Shown piece by piece: positions 32,001 through 40,740 of a DNA stretch of 64,000 nucleotides. Every line of letters begins with the position of its first letter. The first letter of the stretch is position 1. The stretch covers positions 1-64,000 of the forward strand of contig NZ_QLST01000007.1 in assembly GCF_003293845.1 (NCBI RefSeq), read 5' to 3'. Position numbers and translations under genes: made by a program. This DNA is from Flavobacterium tibetense (GTDB lineage Bacteria > Bacteroidota > Bacteroidia > Flavobacteriales > Flavobacteriaceae). The notes beneath the pieces were generated by a model. It searched no databases and had not been told where the DNA came from. It saw only the letters and a list, made by a program, of their open reading frames with translations.

Positions 32001-33298
32001 TACCTTTTACAATCACTTATAATGGTATTAATTTACCAGATTATCCAAATGTAAATGTATGTGAGTTTGAAAATTTTCAACTACCTGCTTTAACACATGT
32101 AGCTCCAACGCCATTTGATTATACTATTGGATATTTTTATGATTCCAATGGAGTAAATCCTGTGCCACCAGGAACCGTTTTCAATACGTCAAATACAACT
32201 ACAACTATTTATGTATATGCGGTTAATGGTGATAGAATTATTTGTACGGAAGAAGATAGCTTTGATATTGTAGTTTCCGAAACACCTAACTTAGCTACTT
32301 TGGGTTTAGTTTTCGATAATGAAGAATGCGGAACTTACGTGTTACCTACATTGCCAACAACAACTTATAATATTGGTTATTATTCGCAATCTGGGGGTAA
32401 TGTTTCGGATTTGATTACGAATTTGAATATTTCAGCTCCAGGAACCTATACGTATTATGTGTATGCTTCGGCTATCGGAAATCCAAATTGTAATGACGAA
32501 ATTTCATTTACATTCACAGTTCACCCATTACTTGATATTACCATTGAAGGAGGAATTATCTGTGTAGATTCTCAAACCGGTGATGTACTAAGAACCTTTA
32601 CAATGAATTCGGGTTTAAATCCTGCATTTTTTACAGTAAATTGGTTTTTAAACGGTACTTTAATGGGAACTGGACCAAGTTATACTGCTTCTCAAGCTGG
32701 AGTTTATACGGTTGAATTTATTAAGTTAACACCAGATGTTGGCGCAGATTGCAACTATAATTCAACCACAGCAACTATCATACAGTCTAGTCCTGCTGTT
32801 GCTGACTTTACGGTAAGTACTCCGTTTGAAAACAATACTTTTATCACGGTAAATCTTACTGGTGGATTTGGCGATTATTTGTATCAATTGGTTTATCCTG
32901 ATGGAAGCGTAACGGAATATCAATCTAGTAATGTGTTTACTAACTTGCCCACTGGCGAATACTACGTAAATATTTATGATGTTTTAGGAAATTGTTCACC
33001 TACAATTGTGGGTCCAATTTATATTATCAATTACCCTAATTTCTTTACTCCCAATGGAGATGGTTATAACGAAACATGGAATATCTGGGATTTAAGTCAT
33101 CAACCAGAAGCTATAATTTCGATATTTGACCGTTATGGTAAACTTTTAAAACAAATGTCTGCTTCCAGTGATGGTTGGGATGGTAAATTCAATGGTCAGG
33201 ATTTGCCTTCTACTGATTATTGGTTTCTAGTAGAATATTATCCACAAAATTCAACCGAAAAGCAACAATTTAGAGCCCACTTTTCTTTAATACGTTAA
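29039..33298 (+). CDS. T9SS type B substrate: large repeat surface protein with choice-of-anchor L and gliding-type C-terminal domain
   Basis: 1419 residues, exported. The start is a TTG at 29039, giving signal peptide MKKTFFIFAFLYTSCLFSQ; no ATG is available in frame. Residues about 20-280 form a choice-of-anchor L domain (NSCVEVSNISV, FNFLFASNEYGFYQCEFSDVFAF, RLVIGDYANSGFDSAVFIA). Two Ig-like segments follow. Then come seven or so repeats, each opening with Cys and a 'hydrophobic-P' box: CSQFTLPTIVNGTYY, CGRFVVPTP, CDSYVLPPLANGFY, CGVYTLPVVPFGGYF, CGEFVLPVLNNGTYY, CLPYSIPTPVNGTIY, CGTYVLPTLP. The end is a CHU_C/type B T9SS sorting domain (NFFTPNGDGYNETWNIWD, IFDRYGKLLKQM, WDGKFNGQDLPSTDYWF). 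Likely a secreted or cell-surface adhesin; no enzymatic domain is seen. Confidence 0.9.
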   Translation: MKKTFFIFAFLYTSCLFSQAITVDNTTNSPAQLVDLLLGNSCVEVSNISVSSTQAVAYFNQNGSTFPIPEGIIIRNGVATFTQGPYTGANLSSSVTASGDPFLQTLSDANGGTSPIVDAEYLEFDFIPLSNSFSFNFLFASNEYGFYQCEFSDVFAFVLTNLSSGVSTNLAVIPGTSTPVSVTTIRNSIYNDPSSPNNSCASVNPGFFGIYNVGNPASTLNMRGQTVVMNASSSVVPNTPYRIRLVIGDYANSGFDSAVFIAAGSFTTTLDLGEDQIICTGDTFQLDTNLDNTFTYTWFENGNPIPGETNSTYTVTQAGTYTVEAVRGTCLITDTIVFTDLAVTNPADLLTCNTGAASYNFNLTTNNEAALGIDTAIYDVFYYESPADIVANNPIPNGDLTSYPSAGGQTIYIKIFNTVTGNFCDAEYVFDLIVTNAVVATQPSPVSVCEGQGSTTYTFTSTTTDEVLNGQSPANYTVTYYNSLGEASSGTNPITSISIPNGTTTITVGIRIQDNSNPNCFDVTSVIITINPLPIVDDIPDPIECSQFTLPTIVNGTYYLLSGGPTTPGQVQYNIGDILVDGGTYYVFAGPDANGCTNESSFNLTLIDEYIPQLDHCGRFVVPTPPENIGNFYTQPGGPAGTGVIVPSGTEYINSSDTTFTETLYYYAEIDGVLCRDEQFVFYVHPLPLVDDPDDVTTCDSYVLPPLANGFYNTTPDGSGTTLNTGDIISISGPNFPGTYYVVNSLAHTNSQGQPGACIDFNDLVINLVDTTVFTTVSGCGVYTLPVVPFGGYFTAPNGGGTPITDLNITSSQVVYYFTNTTTLPNCTSNLNYNITINPLPLVDTIASDVYCGEFVLPVLNNGTYYTLSGGPTVSGQQQLNAGDRIDLSGLNLSPGTYYIYNGIDANGCENESSFTITLNPFPSADNVFSRTECLPYSIPTPVNGTIYTAPDGPSGGGTVVSSTQVFDITQTFYLYNIYTSTGCEINLPFTITYNGINLPDYPNVNVCEFENFQLPALTHVAPTPFDYTIGYFYDSNGVNPVPPGTVFNTSNTTTTIYVYAVNGDRIICTEEDSFDIVVSETPNLATLGLVFDNEECGTYVLPTLPTTTYNIGYYSQSGGNVSDLITNLNISAPGTYTYYVYASAIGNPNCNDEISFTFTVHPLLDITIEGGIICVDSQTGDVLRTFTMNSGLNPAFFTVNWFLNGTLMGTGPSYTASQAGVYTVEFIKLTPDVGADCNYNSTTATIIQSSPAVADFTVSTPFENNTFITVNLTGGFGDYLYQLVYPDGSVTEYQSSNVFTNLPTGEYYVNIYDVLGNCSPTIVGPIYIINYPNFFTPNGDGYNETWNIWDLSHQPEAIISIFDRYGKLLKQMSASSDGWDGKFNGQDLPSTDYWFLVEYYPQNSTEKQQFRAHFSLIR

Positions 33299-33335
33299 TT
33301 AACATTTGTAGCATTTATTCAAGAATTAAAAGCAG

Positions 33336-33343
33336 TAATTTTG
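33336..33343 (+). promoter_or_regulatory. -7 element for umuC-umuD
   Basis: TAATTTTG matching TAnnTTTG, 4 nt before the umuC ATG, implying an almost leaderless transcript if used. A -33 TTG is 27 nt away, too far. No clear LexA-type palindrome is seen in the 49-nt gap. Confidence 0.3.
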
Positions 33344-33347
33344 TAAT

Positions 33348-34613
33348 ATGTATGCTTTAGTTGATTGTAATAATTTCTATGTTTCCTGTGAGCGTGTTTT
33401 TCAACCTCAATTGAATAACAAGCCAGTAGTCGTTTTGTCTAATAATGATGGATGTGTTATTTCGCGCAGTAACGAAGCAAAACAACTAGGAATTTCAATG
33501 GGTGCACCCGAGTTTCAACTTCGTGAAAAAATAAAGGCCAATGGTATTCATGTATTCTCATCTAATTATGCTTTATACGGTGATTTAAGCGGTAGGGTTA
33601 TGCGGTTGCTAACTCATTTTACTCCCAATGTTGAGGTATATAGTATTGATGAAGCTTTTCTGAATTTTGAAGGAATGAAAATTCCTAATTATGAAAGTTA
33701 TGGTGCTAAAATGAAGACATTAATTCATAAATGTGTTGGAATCCCCATTTGTGTAGGTTTTGCTCCTTCGAAAGCATTAGCGAAAGTTGCCAATAAAATT
33801 GCAAAAAAATTTCCAGACCGTACGCAAGGCGTTTATGTAGTTGATACAGAAGAGAAGCGGTTAAAAGCTCTTAAATGGACTAAAATTGAAGACGTTTGGG
33901 GTATTGGTTTTCGATTGGCAAAAAAAATGTTAGCAAAAAACATCCGTACCGCTTATGATTTTACGTTACCACAACATGAAGCTTTTATCCAACGTGAAAT
34001 TGGTGTAGTTGGTATTCGTTTACGTATGGAACTACTCGGTATTTCCGTTTTGGAAATGGAAGAGCCTAAGTCTAAAAAAAATATTGCTGTTACTAGAAGT
34101 TTTGAAAATGATATTGCTGATTTTGACAGTTTGAAGGAGCGAATTCTGACTTTTGCATCGGTTTGTTCAGAGAAATTGCGAAAGCAAAACTTATGTTGTA
34201 CGACTGTTATTTTATACTTAAAAAAGAATAAATTCAAAGTAAATCAAGGAGATAAATACAATTTTTATCGAATGGAATCGCTTCCTTTTGCAACTAATAC
34301 CTCATTTTCTATTGGACAAGCAGCAACTAAAATGTTAAACGATATTTACCAAGAAGGCACAGCTTATAAAAAAGCTGGAATTATCGTTACAACAATTATT
34401 CCTCAAGGGCAGAAACAGTTTTCTTTGTTTGATGAAGAAAATCCGAAATACCAACGTATTGTTGAGGTAATGGATTTTTGGCAGAAAAAATCGGGAGAAC
34501 GCAAGATTAAATTGGCTGGGCAAGATTTATCAAAAACATGGAAAATGCGTCAAAATCATTTGTCGCAATGTTATACTACTGATATTAATGAAATACTAAA
34601 AGTGAAATGTTAG
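33348..34613 (+). CDS. umuC: DNA polymerase V catalytic subunit UmuC (Y-family)
   Basis: Error-prone translesion polymerase. 421 residues. Metal-binding D6 in MYALVDCNNFYVSCERVFQP, SNNDGCVISRSNEAK, and the second acidic pair D101-E102 in VYSIDEAFLNFEG. Helix-hairpin-helix KIEDVWGIGFRLAKKM and the little-finger region follow, ending with the UmuC-specific DUF4113-type tail (YQRIVEVMDFWQKKSGE). umuD overlaps its end by 7 nt, so the order is umuC-umuD, the reverse of E. coli umuDC. Confidence 0.96.
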   Translation: MYALVDCNNFYVSCERVFQPQLNNKPVVVLSNNDGCVISRSNEAKQLGISMGAPEFQLREKIKANGIHVFSSNYALYGDLSGRVMRLLTHFTPNVEVYSIDEAFLNFEGMKIPNYESYGAKMKTLIHKCVGIPICVGFAPSKALAKVANKIAKKFPDRTQGVYVVDTEEKRLKALKWTKIEDVWGIGFRLAKKMLAKNIRTAYDFTLPQHEAFIQREIGVVGIRLRMELLGISVLEMEEPKSKKNIAVTRSFENDIADFDSLKERILTFASVCSEKLRKQNLCCTTVILYLKKNKFKVNQGDKYNFYRMESLPFATNTSFSIGQAATKMLNDIYQEGTAYKKAGIIVTTIIPQGQKQFSLFDEENPKYQRIVEVMDFWQKKSGERKIKLAGQDLSKTWKMRQNHLSQCYTTDINEILKVKC

Positions 34614-35047
34614 GGAAAACCACAAAATTACAATTCTTTCAGCCCGATTTTAATTCTGGAATTAGTATACCAATTATTAATCAGGGAATTAATGCTGGAT
34701 TTCCTTCTCCAGCTGCCGACTTTGAAGAAGAAAAAATTAGTTTAGATGCGTTTCTAATTAAAAACAAAGAGGCAACTTTTTATGCTAAAGCAAGTGGTAA
34801 TTCAATGATAGACGCAGGAATAAGTGATGGTGATATTCTAGTAATCGACAGAAGTTTGCCTGTGATTAGCAATCGAATCGCGGTTTGTTTTATAGACGGC
34901 GAGTTTACCGTTAAACGAATTGAAATTCAGGAAGATAAAATTTTACTCTTGCCCGAAAATTCAAATTACAAACCAATTGAGGTTTCAAAAGAAAATGAGT
35001 TTGTAGTTTGGGGAATTGTAACCTATGTGATTAAAAAATTGACATAA
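34607..35047 (+). CDS. umuD: DNA polymerase V accessory subunit UmuD (LexA-like autoprotease, S24)
   Basis: 146 residues. Self-cleavage site NAGFPSPAADF, predicted between A30 and G31. The catalytic Ser is S66 in ASGNSMIDAG and the general base Lys is K103 in GEFTVKRIE. Cleaved UmuD' would pair with UmuC to form Pol V. Because it overlaps umuC, translation of the two is coupled. It lacks an N-terminal DNA-binding domain, which excludes a LexA/CI repressor. A strong terminator follows. Confidence 0.94.
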   Translation: MLGKTTKLQFFQPDFNSGISIPIINQGINAGFPSPAADFEEEKISLDAFLIKNKEATFYAKASGNSMIDAGISDGDILVIDRSLPVISNRIAVCFIDGEFTVKRIEIQEDKILLLPENSNYKPIEVSKENEFVVWGIVTYVIKKLT

Positions 35048-35075
35048 AAAAATCCCGATAAAATCGGGATTTTTT
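35047..35075. terminator. Bidirectional terminator between umuD and ppiD
   Basis: A perfect 13-bp stem AAAAAATCCCGAT / ATCGGGATTTTTT with a 3-nt loop, A and T runs on both sides; serves two convergent genes. Confidence 0.92.
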
Positions 35076-35093
35076 GTACTCTATTTTTTTTAT

Positions 35094-37196
35094 TTAAAAC
35101 TGAAAGCGATTGTCTTTGATAGTAGCTTTATCTTTTAAAGCTTCATATGCTCTCATTTGTGCATTGTTTTGTTGTGTTTGCATTTCTTGAGTAATTTGGC
35201 TTGTGTAAGCGTTTACAGCAGGAGCTTCAATTACAGATTTGGCTCTGATGATAAATACACCACTATTCCCATCAATTAATTTCGAAGTTTTTCCTGTTGC
35301 TAAAGCAAATGCAGTTCCAACAACTTTTGGTTCTTGACCAACATTTGGAATTAAAACATTTCCTAAAATCACATCGTTAGCAGTTAAAACAGAACTTCCA
35401 GTAGCTTTTGCTACTTCCTCTAATGTGGCACCTGTCATTTTCTTTTTAATTAAGTCTGCTTTTTTCTCGTTGCGTAAAATTACACCAACATTTTCTCTAG
35501 CATATTCTAATGGAAGTAAACCCGTATCGTTTTTCTCTTTTAATTTTGCAACAATATATCCTTGAGGTGTTTCAAAACGTTTTACGCTTCCCACATTTGT
35601 GTCTTCATTGAATGTCCAACGAACCACTTCTCTTTGTGCTCCTAAACCAGAAACGAATTCATCAAAAGCTTTTATGTTTCCTGCAGGAACAACTGTTAAA
35701 TTAGCTGCTTTAGCAATCTCCTCGAAATTTTTAGTAGTTGCATCTGCTTCTAATTTTGAAGCTGTTGTATAAACAGCATCAATAGTTTTACTTGAAGGCT
35801 CAATTTTTTGTGCTACTGTTCCAATTAACACAGAGCTATATTTATCAGCTACTTTAATAACATGGAAACCAAATTCTGTTTCAACTAATCCAATTGCGCC
35901 TACTGGGCTATCAAATACGAAATCATTGAACTTTGGAACCATTTGTCCTGGCATAATATTGTCATATTCACCACCTTTTCCTTTAGAACCTGGATCATCA
36001 GTGTTTTCGTCAGCTAATAAACCGAAACCTACTGGATTTGCTTTTGCTTTAGCTAATAATTCGTTAGCTAATTTTTGCGCTTCGTCTTTAGTTCTTGTAG
36101 CTGATGAGCGTTCTGCTCCTTCATAAGAAATTAAAATATGACTAGCTTTTGCACTTGCATTTGCTTTTTTGTCAATCATTTTAGAAACACATTGGAATCC
36201 GCTGTAAGTATAAGGTCCAAAAACTTCATCTTTTGATAAATTGAATAATTGTTCTTGATATTCAACTGGAAGTTGTGATTTTGCTAAGTAAGTAGAATCA
36301 AATTTGATATCTGAATTAGCATTCACAAATGATGCTACATCCGTTACATCTTTGAATGCAGGTAATGTGTCGTTTTGTTGTGTCTTCTCATTGTATACAA
36401 CTTTACCGTACAAAACTGAGTTAATAGCGCCAACCATTGCTTTTTCATCTTCGTCAGATGGTTTGTTTTCAATTAAAACATATTCGATGCTTCTTGTGTT
36501 GTCTGACTTGTATTTTTTTGCATTTTTCTTCATGTATGCAATAATTTCATCGTCAGAAACTTTTACTTCTTCATCATTAATTGAGCTATAAGGAACAGTT
36601 ACGTATTCGAAATTCGCTTTTTTGTTTTCAACCATATGTTTGAACTTTCCTTCAGCTTTAGTAGTGTATACTCCACCTTTGATTAAGTTGTAGTACAATT
36701 GCTCTATAGCAGTTTTTTCTACCTCTGCTTCAAAGTTTTGCCATTCTCTCCAACGATCTTGATTTGGATCATTTTTGATAGACTTTACAAATTCTCTGAA
36801 TTTATTTTCGTCAAATGTTCCTGCCGCATTTAAAAACTGAGGATTTTGAGCAAAATATGGATTTTCTTTAATTACTTTTACAAGTTGGTCACCCGCAATT
36901 CCTAATCCTAATTTTTCGATTTCATCACCAATGATGATGCTTCTTACGTGTTGTTCCCAAACACTATTGATTGCTTGCGTGTTTGAAGTGTTTTGTCCTT
37001 GTTTTTCAACTTGAGCTACTTTTTGCATGAACTCAATTGAAGAAATATCGGTACCATTTACAGAACCTACATTATTAGAATTTGAACCGAAACCACCACT
37101 TTGGATTACATCTGCTAATACAAATGAAAATAATGCTAGCGCAATGATTACGATTAAAACGAATGAACGTTGTCTAATTTTAGATAAAACTGCCAT
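35094..37196 (-). CDS. ppiD: Peptidylprolyl isomerase PpiD (SurA/PpiC-type, membrane-anchored)
   Basis: Periplasmic folding factor for envelope proteins. 700 residues: a cytoplasmic tip MAVLSKIRQRS, one membrane helix (FVLIVIIALALFSFVLADVI), then an SurA N-terminal-like helical domain (residues 45-230) and a central PpiC parvulin domain (ASHILISYEGAE, FGLLADENTDDPGSKGKGGEYD, FGFHVIKV; about 345-460). The C-terminal 230 residues include a degenerate second parvulin-like region. Downstream end of a minus-strand run with lptC and coaX. Confidence 0.92.
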   Translation of the reverse strand: MAVLSKIRQRSFVLIVIIALALFSFVLADVIQSGGFGSNSNNVGSVNGTDISSIEFMQKVAQVEKQGQNTSNTQAINSVWEQHVRSIIIGDEIEKLGLGIAGDQLVKVIKENPYFAQNPQFLNAAGTFDENKFREFVKSIKNDPNQDRWREWQNFEAEVEKTAIEQLYYNLIKGGVYTTKAEGKFKHMVENKKANFEYVTVPYSSINDEEVKVSDDEIIAYMKKNAKKYKSDNTRSIEYVLIENKPSDEDEKAMVGAINSVLYGKVVYNEKTQQNDTLPAFKDVTDVASFVNANSDIKFDSTYLAKSQLPVEYQEQLFNLSKDEVFGPYTYSGFQCVSKMIDKKANASAKASHILISYEGAERSSATRTKDEAQKLANELLAKAKANPVGFGLLADENTDDPGSKGKGGEYDNIMPGQMVPKFNDFVFDSPVGAIGLVETEFGFHVIKVADKYSSVLIGTVAQKIEPSSKTIDAVYTTASKLEADATTKNFEEIAKAANLTVVPAGNIKAFDEFVSGLGAQREVVRWTFNEDTNVGSVKRFETPQGYIVAKLKEKNDTGLLPLEYARENVGVILRNEKKADLIKKKMTGATLEEVAKATGSSVLTANDVILGNVLIPNVGQEPKVVGTAFALATGKTSKLIDGNSGVFIIRAKSVIEAPAVNAYTSQITQEMQTQQNNAQMRAYEALKDKATIKDNRFQF

Positions 37197-37285
37197 TTTT
37201 ATATCAATTTACTTTTTTTCAGAGGGCGAAAATACAATTATCTATTCAATAATAAAATAGAAAATGCATAATTTCAGTTAATTTT

Positions 37286-38554
37286 TTATTGTTTTTCATC
37301 AAGAATCGAAAGTCGAACCAATTCAATTTTTTTATTTGAAGCGGAATGTATGGTAATTTCGAAATTTTCTATTCTTATTTTTTCTTCTTTTTGCGGAATT
37401 TCATTGGTATTATGAACGATAAAACCACCTAAGGTACTGTATGAATCTGTTTCTGGAATATTGAGATTGTATTTTTCATTCAAGAATTCTACATCCAAAC
37501 GCGCAGAGAAAAGATAAATATCTTCTTCGATTTTTTCATCAATTAAGGTTTCGTCTTCGTCATGTTCATCTTCAATTTCACCAAAAAGCTCTTCTATAAT
37601 GTCTTCTACAGTTACAATCCCTGAAGTTCCGCCGTATTCATCCAGAATTACTGCCATGCTTTTTCTTTTTTTGGTAAGCATGTCTAATAAATCTTTAATA
37701 AAGATGGTTTCGGGAACAAATTCTATTGGAATCATTACTGATTTGATGGATTTTGGCTTTTTGAACAATTCAAACGAATGCACGTAACCTAAGATGTCGT
37801 CTATTCCTTCTTGATAGATGACAATTTTAGAATATCCAGTTGAAATGAACAGTTCTTTTAGCTCGTTAACTGAATCGGTAATATCGACTGCAGCAATTTC
37901 TGTTCGTGGCGTCATTATGTCTCTGGCTTTGAGCGCTGAGAATTCTAATGCATTTTGAAAAATTTGAATTTCGGAATCAATCTCTTCGCTATTGGAAATG
38001 CCGTTTATTTGTTCGGAAATGTAATTTCCTAGTTCAACTTTACTAAAATATTCCTGAACTTGATCGCCTTCTGTTTTAAAGAATTTAATTAAAATAAAAT
38101 CAGAAATCCAAATAATAAATTTAGTAACCCAATAGAATAATTGATAGAAAACATAAGCCGGAAATGCAAAAAGTTTTACAAATGAATTTGCATATATCTG
38201 AAAAAAAACTTTTGGAAGAAATTCTGCTGTAAATAAAATAATGATTGTTGAAAGTATGGTTTGGAGTAATAAATTTACAAATGGAGTAAAAGAAAACGAA
38301 AATGACGTTAGCCAATTCATTAACAGTTCTCCAGAAAATATACCATAAACTACCAAAACCACATTGTTACCAACGAGCATAGAGGTTATGAACTGCGATG
38401 GTTTTTCAATGAGTTTGTTTAGAATTTTTGCATTGAAATTGTTTTGTTTTTTTTCTATGGAAAGGTATACTTTGTTTGAAGAAACATATGCTATTTCCAT
38501 TCCAGAGAAAAAGGCTGAGAGTAAAAGACAAATTACAATTACCGTAATTTCCAT
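37286..38554 (-). CDS. Hemolysin-C/CorC-like CNNM-CBS membrane protein (GldE paralog)
   Basis: 422 residues. N-terminal CNNM domain with about four helices (MEITVIVICLLLSAFFSGMEIAYVS), CBS pair (ARDIMTPRTEIAAVDI, then AVILDEYGGTSGIVTVEDIIEELFGEI), and a CorC_HlyC end domain. Architecture is the same as GldE at 3821, but it lacks a gldD neighbour, so it is a second family member. Relatives are implicated in Mg/Co efflux; the role here is unknown. It sits between ppiD and a small membrane protein. Confidence 0.88.
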   Translation of the reverse strand: MEITVIVICLLLSAFFSGMEIAYVSSNKVYLSIEKKQNNFNAKILNKLIEKPSQFITSMLVGNNVVLVVYGIFSGELLMNWLTSFSFSFTPFVNLLLQTILSTIIILFTAEFLPKVFFQIYANSFVKLFAFPAYVFYQLFYWVTKFIIWISDFILIKFFKTEGDQVQEYFSKVELGNYISEQINGISNSEEIDSEIQIFQNALEFSALKARDIMTPRTEIAAVDITDSVNELKELFISTGYSKIVIYQEGIDDILGYVHSFELFKKPKSIKSVMIPIEFVPETIFIKDLLDMLTKKRKSMAVILDEYGGTSGIVTVEDIIEELFGEIEDEHDEDETLIDEKIEEDIYLFSARLDVEFLNEKYNLNIPETDSYSTLGGFIVHNTNEIPQKEEKIRIENFEITIHSASNKKIELVRLSILDEKQ

Positions 38555-38560
38555 AGGTAA

Positions 38561-38743
38561 TTATTGACGGTTTTGATATTTTTTGTAGAAATGTCTTCTA
38601 AAAAAGAACATGCCAATGCAAACCACTCCAACAACGATTGGAAGTATAAAATCTTCACCTGCTTGCCATTGTGTATAAGCAAAACCAAAAGAAAAAATAG
38701 CAAAAGCTAAATAGAAATATTGAATAAATTTTAAATATGTCAT
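38561..38743 (-). CDS. Small two-helix membrane protein
   Basis: 60 residues from the ATG at 38741-38743; a longer frame beginning at 38761 adds six residues before it. Two hydrophobic helices (FIQYFYLAFAIFSFGFAY and FILPIVVGVVCIGMFFF) separated by a short loop WQAGED, ending with the basic tail RRHFYKKYQNRQ. It fits between lptC (51 nt away) and the CNNM gene (6 nt away), suggesting co-expression. I do not recognise a family. Confidence 0.68.
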   Translation of the reverse strand: MTYLKFIQYFYLAFAIFSFGFAYTQWQAGEDFILPIVVGVVCIGMFFFRRHFYKKYQNRQ

Positions 38744-38794
38744 GATGTGAAATTTTACCAAAAGTAGGTAAATTATTTGAGTTGGTAAAACGAA

Positions 38795-39352
38795 TTACTC
38801 AGAAGAATTTACTTCACCGCTACTTTGTTGCATGTTGAAGATTTTGAAATCTTTGCTAAAATCTACGCCTGGTCCTTGAAGATAACCACCGTCTTCTTTT
38901 GTAAATTTAAAAAACTTCTCCGTAAAAAACCATTCGTTTTTTTGATCGTAATACAATTGCGATGTTTCTAGTTTTTTTCCATCGTGAGAAGTAATGGTAA
39001 CATCGCCTTGTAAATCAATGATATCTGTTTTTTTATAGGTAATGGCGTAATTGGATTTAATAATAGTAGTGTTTCCTTTATCATCAAACATGGTTACTAG
39101 AATTCCTTTTGGAAATTCGGTAAAAGGGTTTTCTATAGTGGCGTAATCCAACATTTTTGGACTTTGTAAAATAGACTTTATTTTACCTGAGTCTGTATAA
39201 CGAAGATTAATAGTGTCGGCTTCACCTGAAGGAACAAATGACGATTGATTAAAGCGTTGCACATCTTTTAAAGAACCTTCACATGAAAAAAACATAGTCA
39301 CGATAAATACCGTGACCATGTTTAAAAATATATTTTTAATTTTTTGGTTCAT
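38795..39352 (-). CDS. lptC: LPS export protein LptC (lipoprotein form)
   Basis: Periplasmic component moving lipopolysaccharide from the LptB2FG complex to LptA. 185 residues. A hydrophobic N-terminus ends in MFFSC, a lipobox Cys, instead of the single uncleaved helix of E. coli. The beta-jellyroll contains NLRYTDSGKIKSILQSPKM, GILVTMFDDKGN, SNYAITYKKTDIIDLQGDV and LETSQLYYDQKNEWFFT, the LptC pattern. The TPR gene ends 1 nt before it. Its place near ppiD and coaX is common in Bacteroidota. Confidence 0.9.
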   Translation of the reverse strand: MNQKIKNIFLNMVTVFIVTMFFSCEGSLKDVQRFNQSSFVPSGEADTINLRYTDSGKIKSILQSPKMLDYATIENPFTEFPKGILVTMFDDKGNTTIIKSNYAITYKKTDIIDLQGDVTITSHDGKKLETSQLYYDQKNEWFFTEKFFKFTKEDGGYLQGPGVDFSKDFKIFNMQQSSGEVNSSE

Positions 39353-39353
39353 C

Positions 39354-40718
39354 TTATAATGTTGGTACTACAACACTTTCGCCTACCCAACAATCAAAGG
39401 CAATTCTTTTTCCAGACATACCTTCATTAAAGATATCGGTTCTAGAAGGAGCTGCTGCTCTGTAGCTTGCTGCCATTTTATTTGCTGCTTCTTTTAGAGA
39501 TGAATCTGCTACTGCTGCTTTGTCTGCATATTGAGCTGCTAACCAATACATTGCTCTTTTGTCAAATGGCGTTTTTCCACAATCATTGATGCTGTTTCCA
39601 TACAATTGAGCGATTAATAAATAGGCTCTTCCGTATGATGGCTTCACTTGTAAAGCTTTTCTAGCATAAGCTCTAGCTTGACTTTTGTTTGAATTCATGT
39701 AAGTTGAAGCAATTTTCATGTAAACTGTCGCTTTTTTAGTGTTATCGGTGTACAAGTTAGCGGCTTGCTCAAAATAACTCATTGCTTTAGTTGTATTTTT
39801 CTTTTGCATTTCAACAACCCCCAATTTGTATGCTGCATCTGCACTTGGGTTTAATTTGTAAAGTGCTTCAGAAATTTTAGAAAACAATGGATCAGTATCA
39901 CATTCTTTAGACTCTAAACGGTCAGCGGCTCTTTTTAACCAAACTTCGTTATTTTTGTTTTCTTCAAATCCTTTTTGGTAGAAAGGAATTAATTTATCAC
40001 AGCTTGAAAGTTCTATAATAATAGCATCCATACTAGAAGTTACAATGGTTATGTTTTCTAAATTTTCTTCCAATTTGGCTTTTCTTTTAGCTTCTTTAGA
40101 ATCTAATTGAGCGCCTGCTTCTTCTTTTGCAATTAAAATGTCTTTAGCTTCAGAATCAACTTTTTCTAGTTCAGCAAGTTTTTCAGAAATATCATCATAT
40201 TTATCGAAAACTTGTTGTAATGTAATTCCTTTCGTTCCTGCTTTGTAATCGTTTACGAAAATTTCGAAATAAGCATATAATCCTCTTGTTGAGCTAAAAT
40301 TAGCATTATCACTTTTAAATGCATTATCAAAATAGTTGTAGATTTCTACTTTCTTTTCAGGCGCATAGCTAAATAAAGCTAATCCTTTCTTCATATCTAC
40401 CCCAGCTCCATCATTTGGGAAATATTTAAAAAATTCTTCGTATAATTTCAATAAATCAGCTACATATTTTTCTTTTTCAGCATTATCTTTAGCTGTATCA
40501 ATACGTTGTTTGATTGCAAATTCACCATAGTTGTAAATGCCTTTATGAAAAGAAGGGCAGTCTTTTCTTAACGTAGTTAAATAATCATAAGCGGCACCAT
40601 CCTTTGCTTTTACTGATGTGGCAAGTAAACTGATGTTCTCAGTACAAGCTTCAGCATTTTGAGTGTAACCTATGTAGCTAATTGCTGTAAGTGCTAATAA
40701 AGTTAACGTCTTTTTCAT
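39354..40718 (-). CDS. TPR repeat exported protein
   Basis: 454 residues with signal peptide MKKTLTLLALTAISYIGYTQ. TPR-like helical repeats run over about residues 40-420 (ADLLKLYEEFFKYFPNDGAG, PSADAAYKLGVVEMQKKNTTKAMSYFEQAANLY in two parts, ATVYMKIASTYMNSNKSQARAY, RAYLLIAQLYG). No catalytic motif. It is probably a periplasmic scaffold. It lies between the outer-membrane protein and lptC with gaps of 22 and 1 nt. Confidence 0.85.
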   Translation of the reverse strand: MKKTLTLLALTAISYIGYTQNAEACTENISLLATSVKAKDGAAYDYLTTLRKDCPSFHKGIYNYGEFAIKQRIDTAKDNAEKEKYVADLLKLYEEFFKYFPNDGAGVDMKKGLALFSYAPEKKVEIYNYFDNAFKSDNANFSSTRGLYAYFEIFVNDYKAGTKGITLQQVFDKYDDISEKLAELEKVDSEAKDILIAKEEAGAQLDSKEAKRKAKLEENLENITIVTSSMDAIIIELSSCDKLIPFYQKGFEENKNNEVWLKRAADRLESKECDTDPLFSKISEALYKLNPSADAAYKLGVVEMQKKNTTKAMSYFEQAANLYTDNTKKATVYMKIASTYMNSNKSQARAYARKALQVKPSYGRAYLLIAQLYGNSINDCGKTPFDKRAMYWLAAQYADKAAVADSSLKEAANKMAASYRAAAPSRTDIFNEGMSGKRIAFDCWVGESVVVPTL

Positions 40719-40740
40719 TTTTATTTAATTTTCAGGTTAA

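Noticed and set aside
29039..33298. Long repeat protein as part of a polymorphic toxin or contractile system
   Set aside because: No toxin, immunity or secretion-structure domain; the C-terminal domain is the T9SS type B sorting signal.
34607..35047. UmuD as a phage CI/LexA repressor
   Set aside because: No helix-turn-helix domain; overlaps umuC, and no phage genes nearby.
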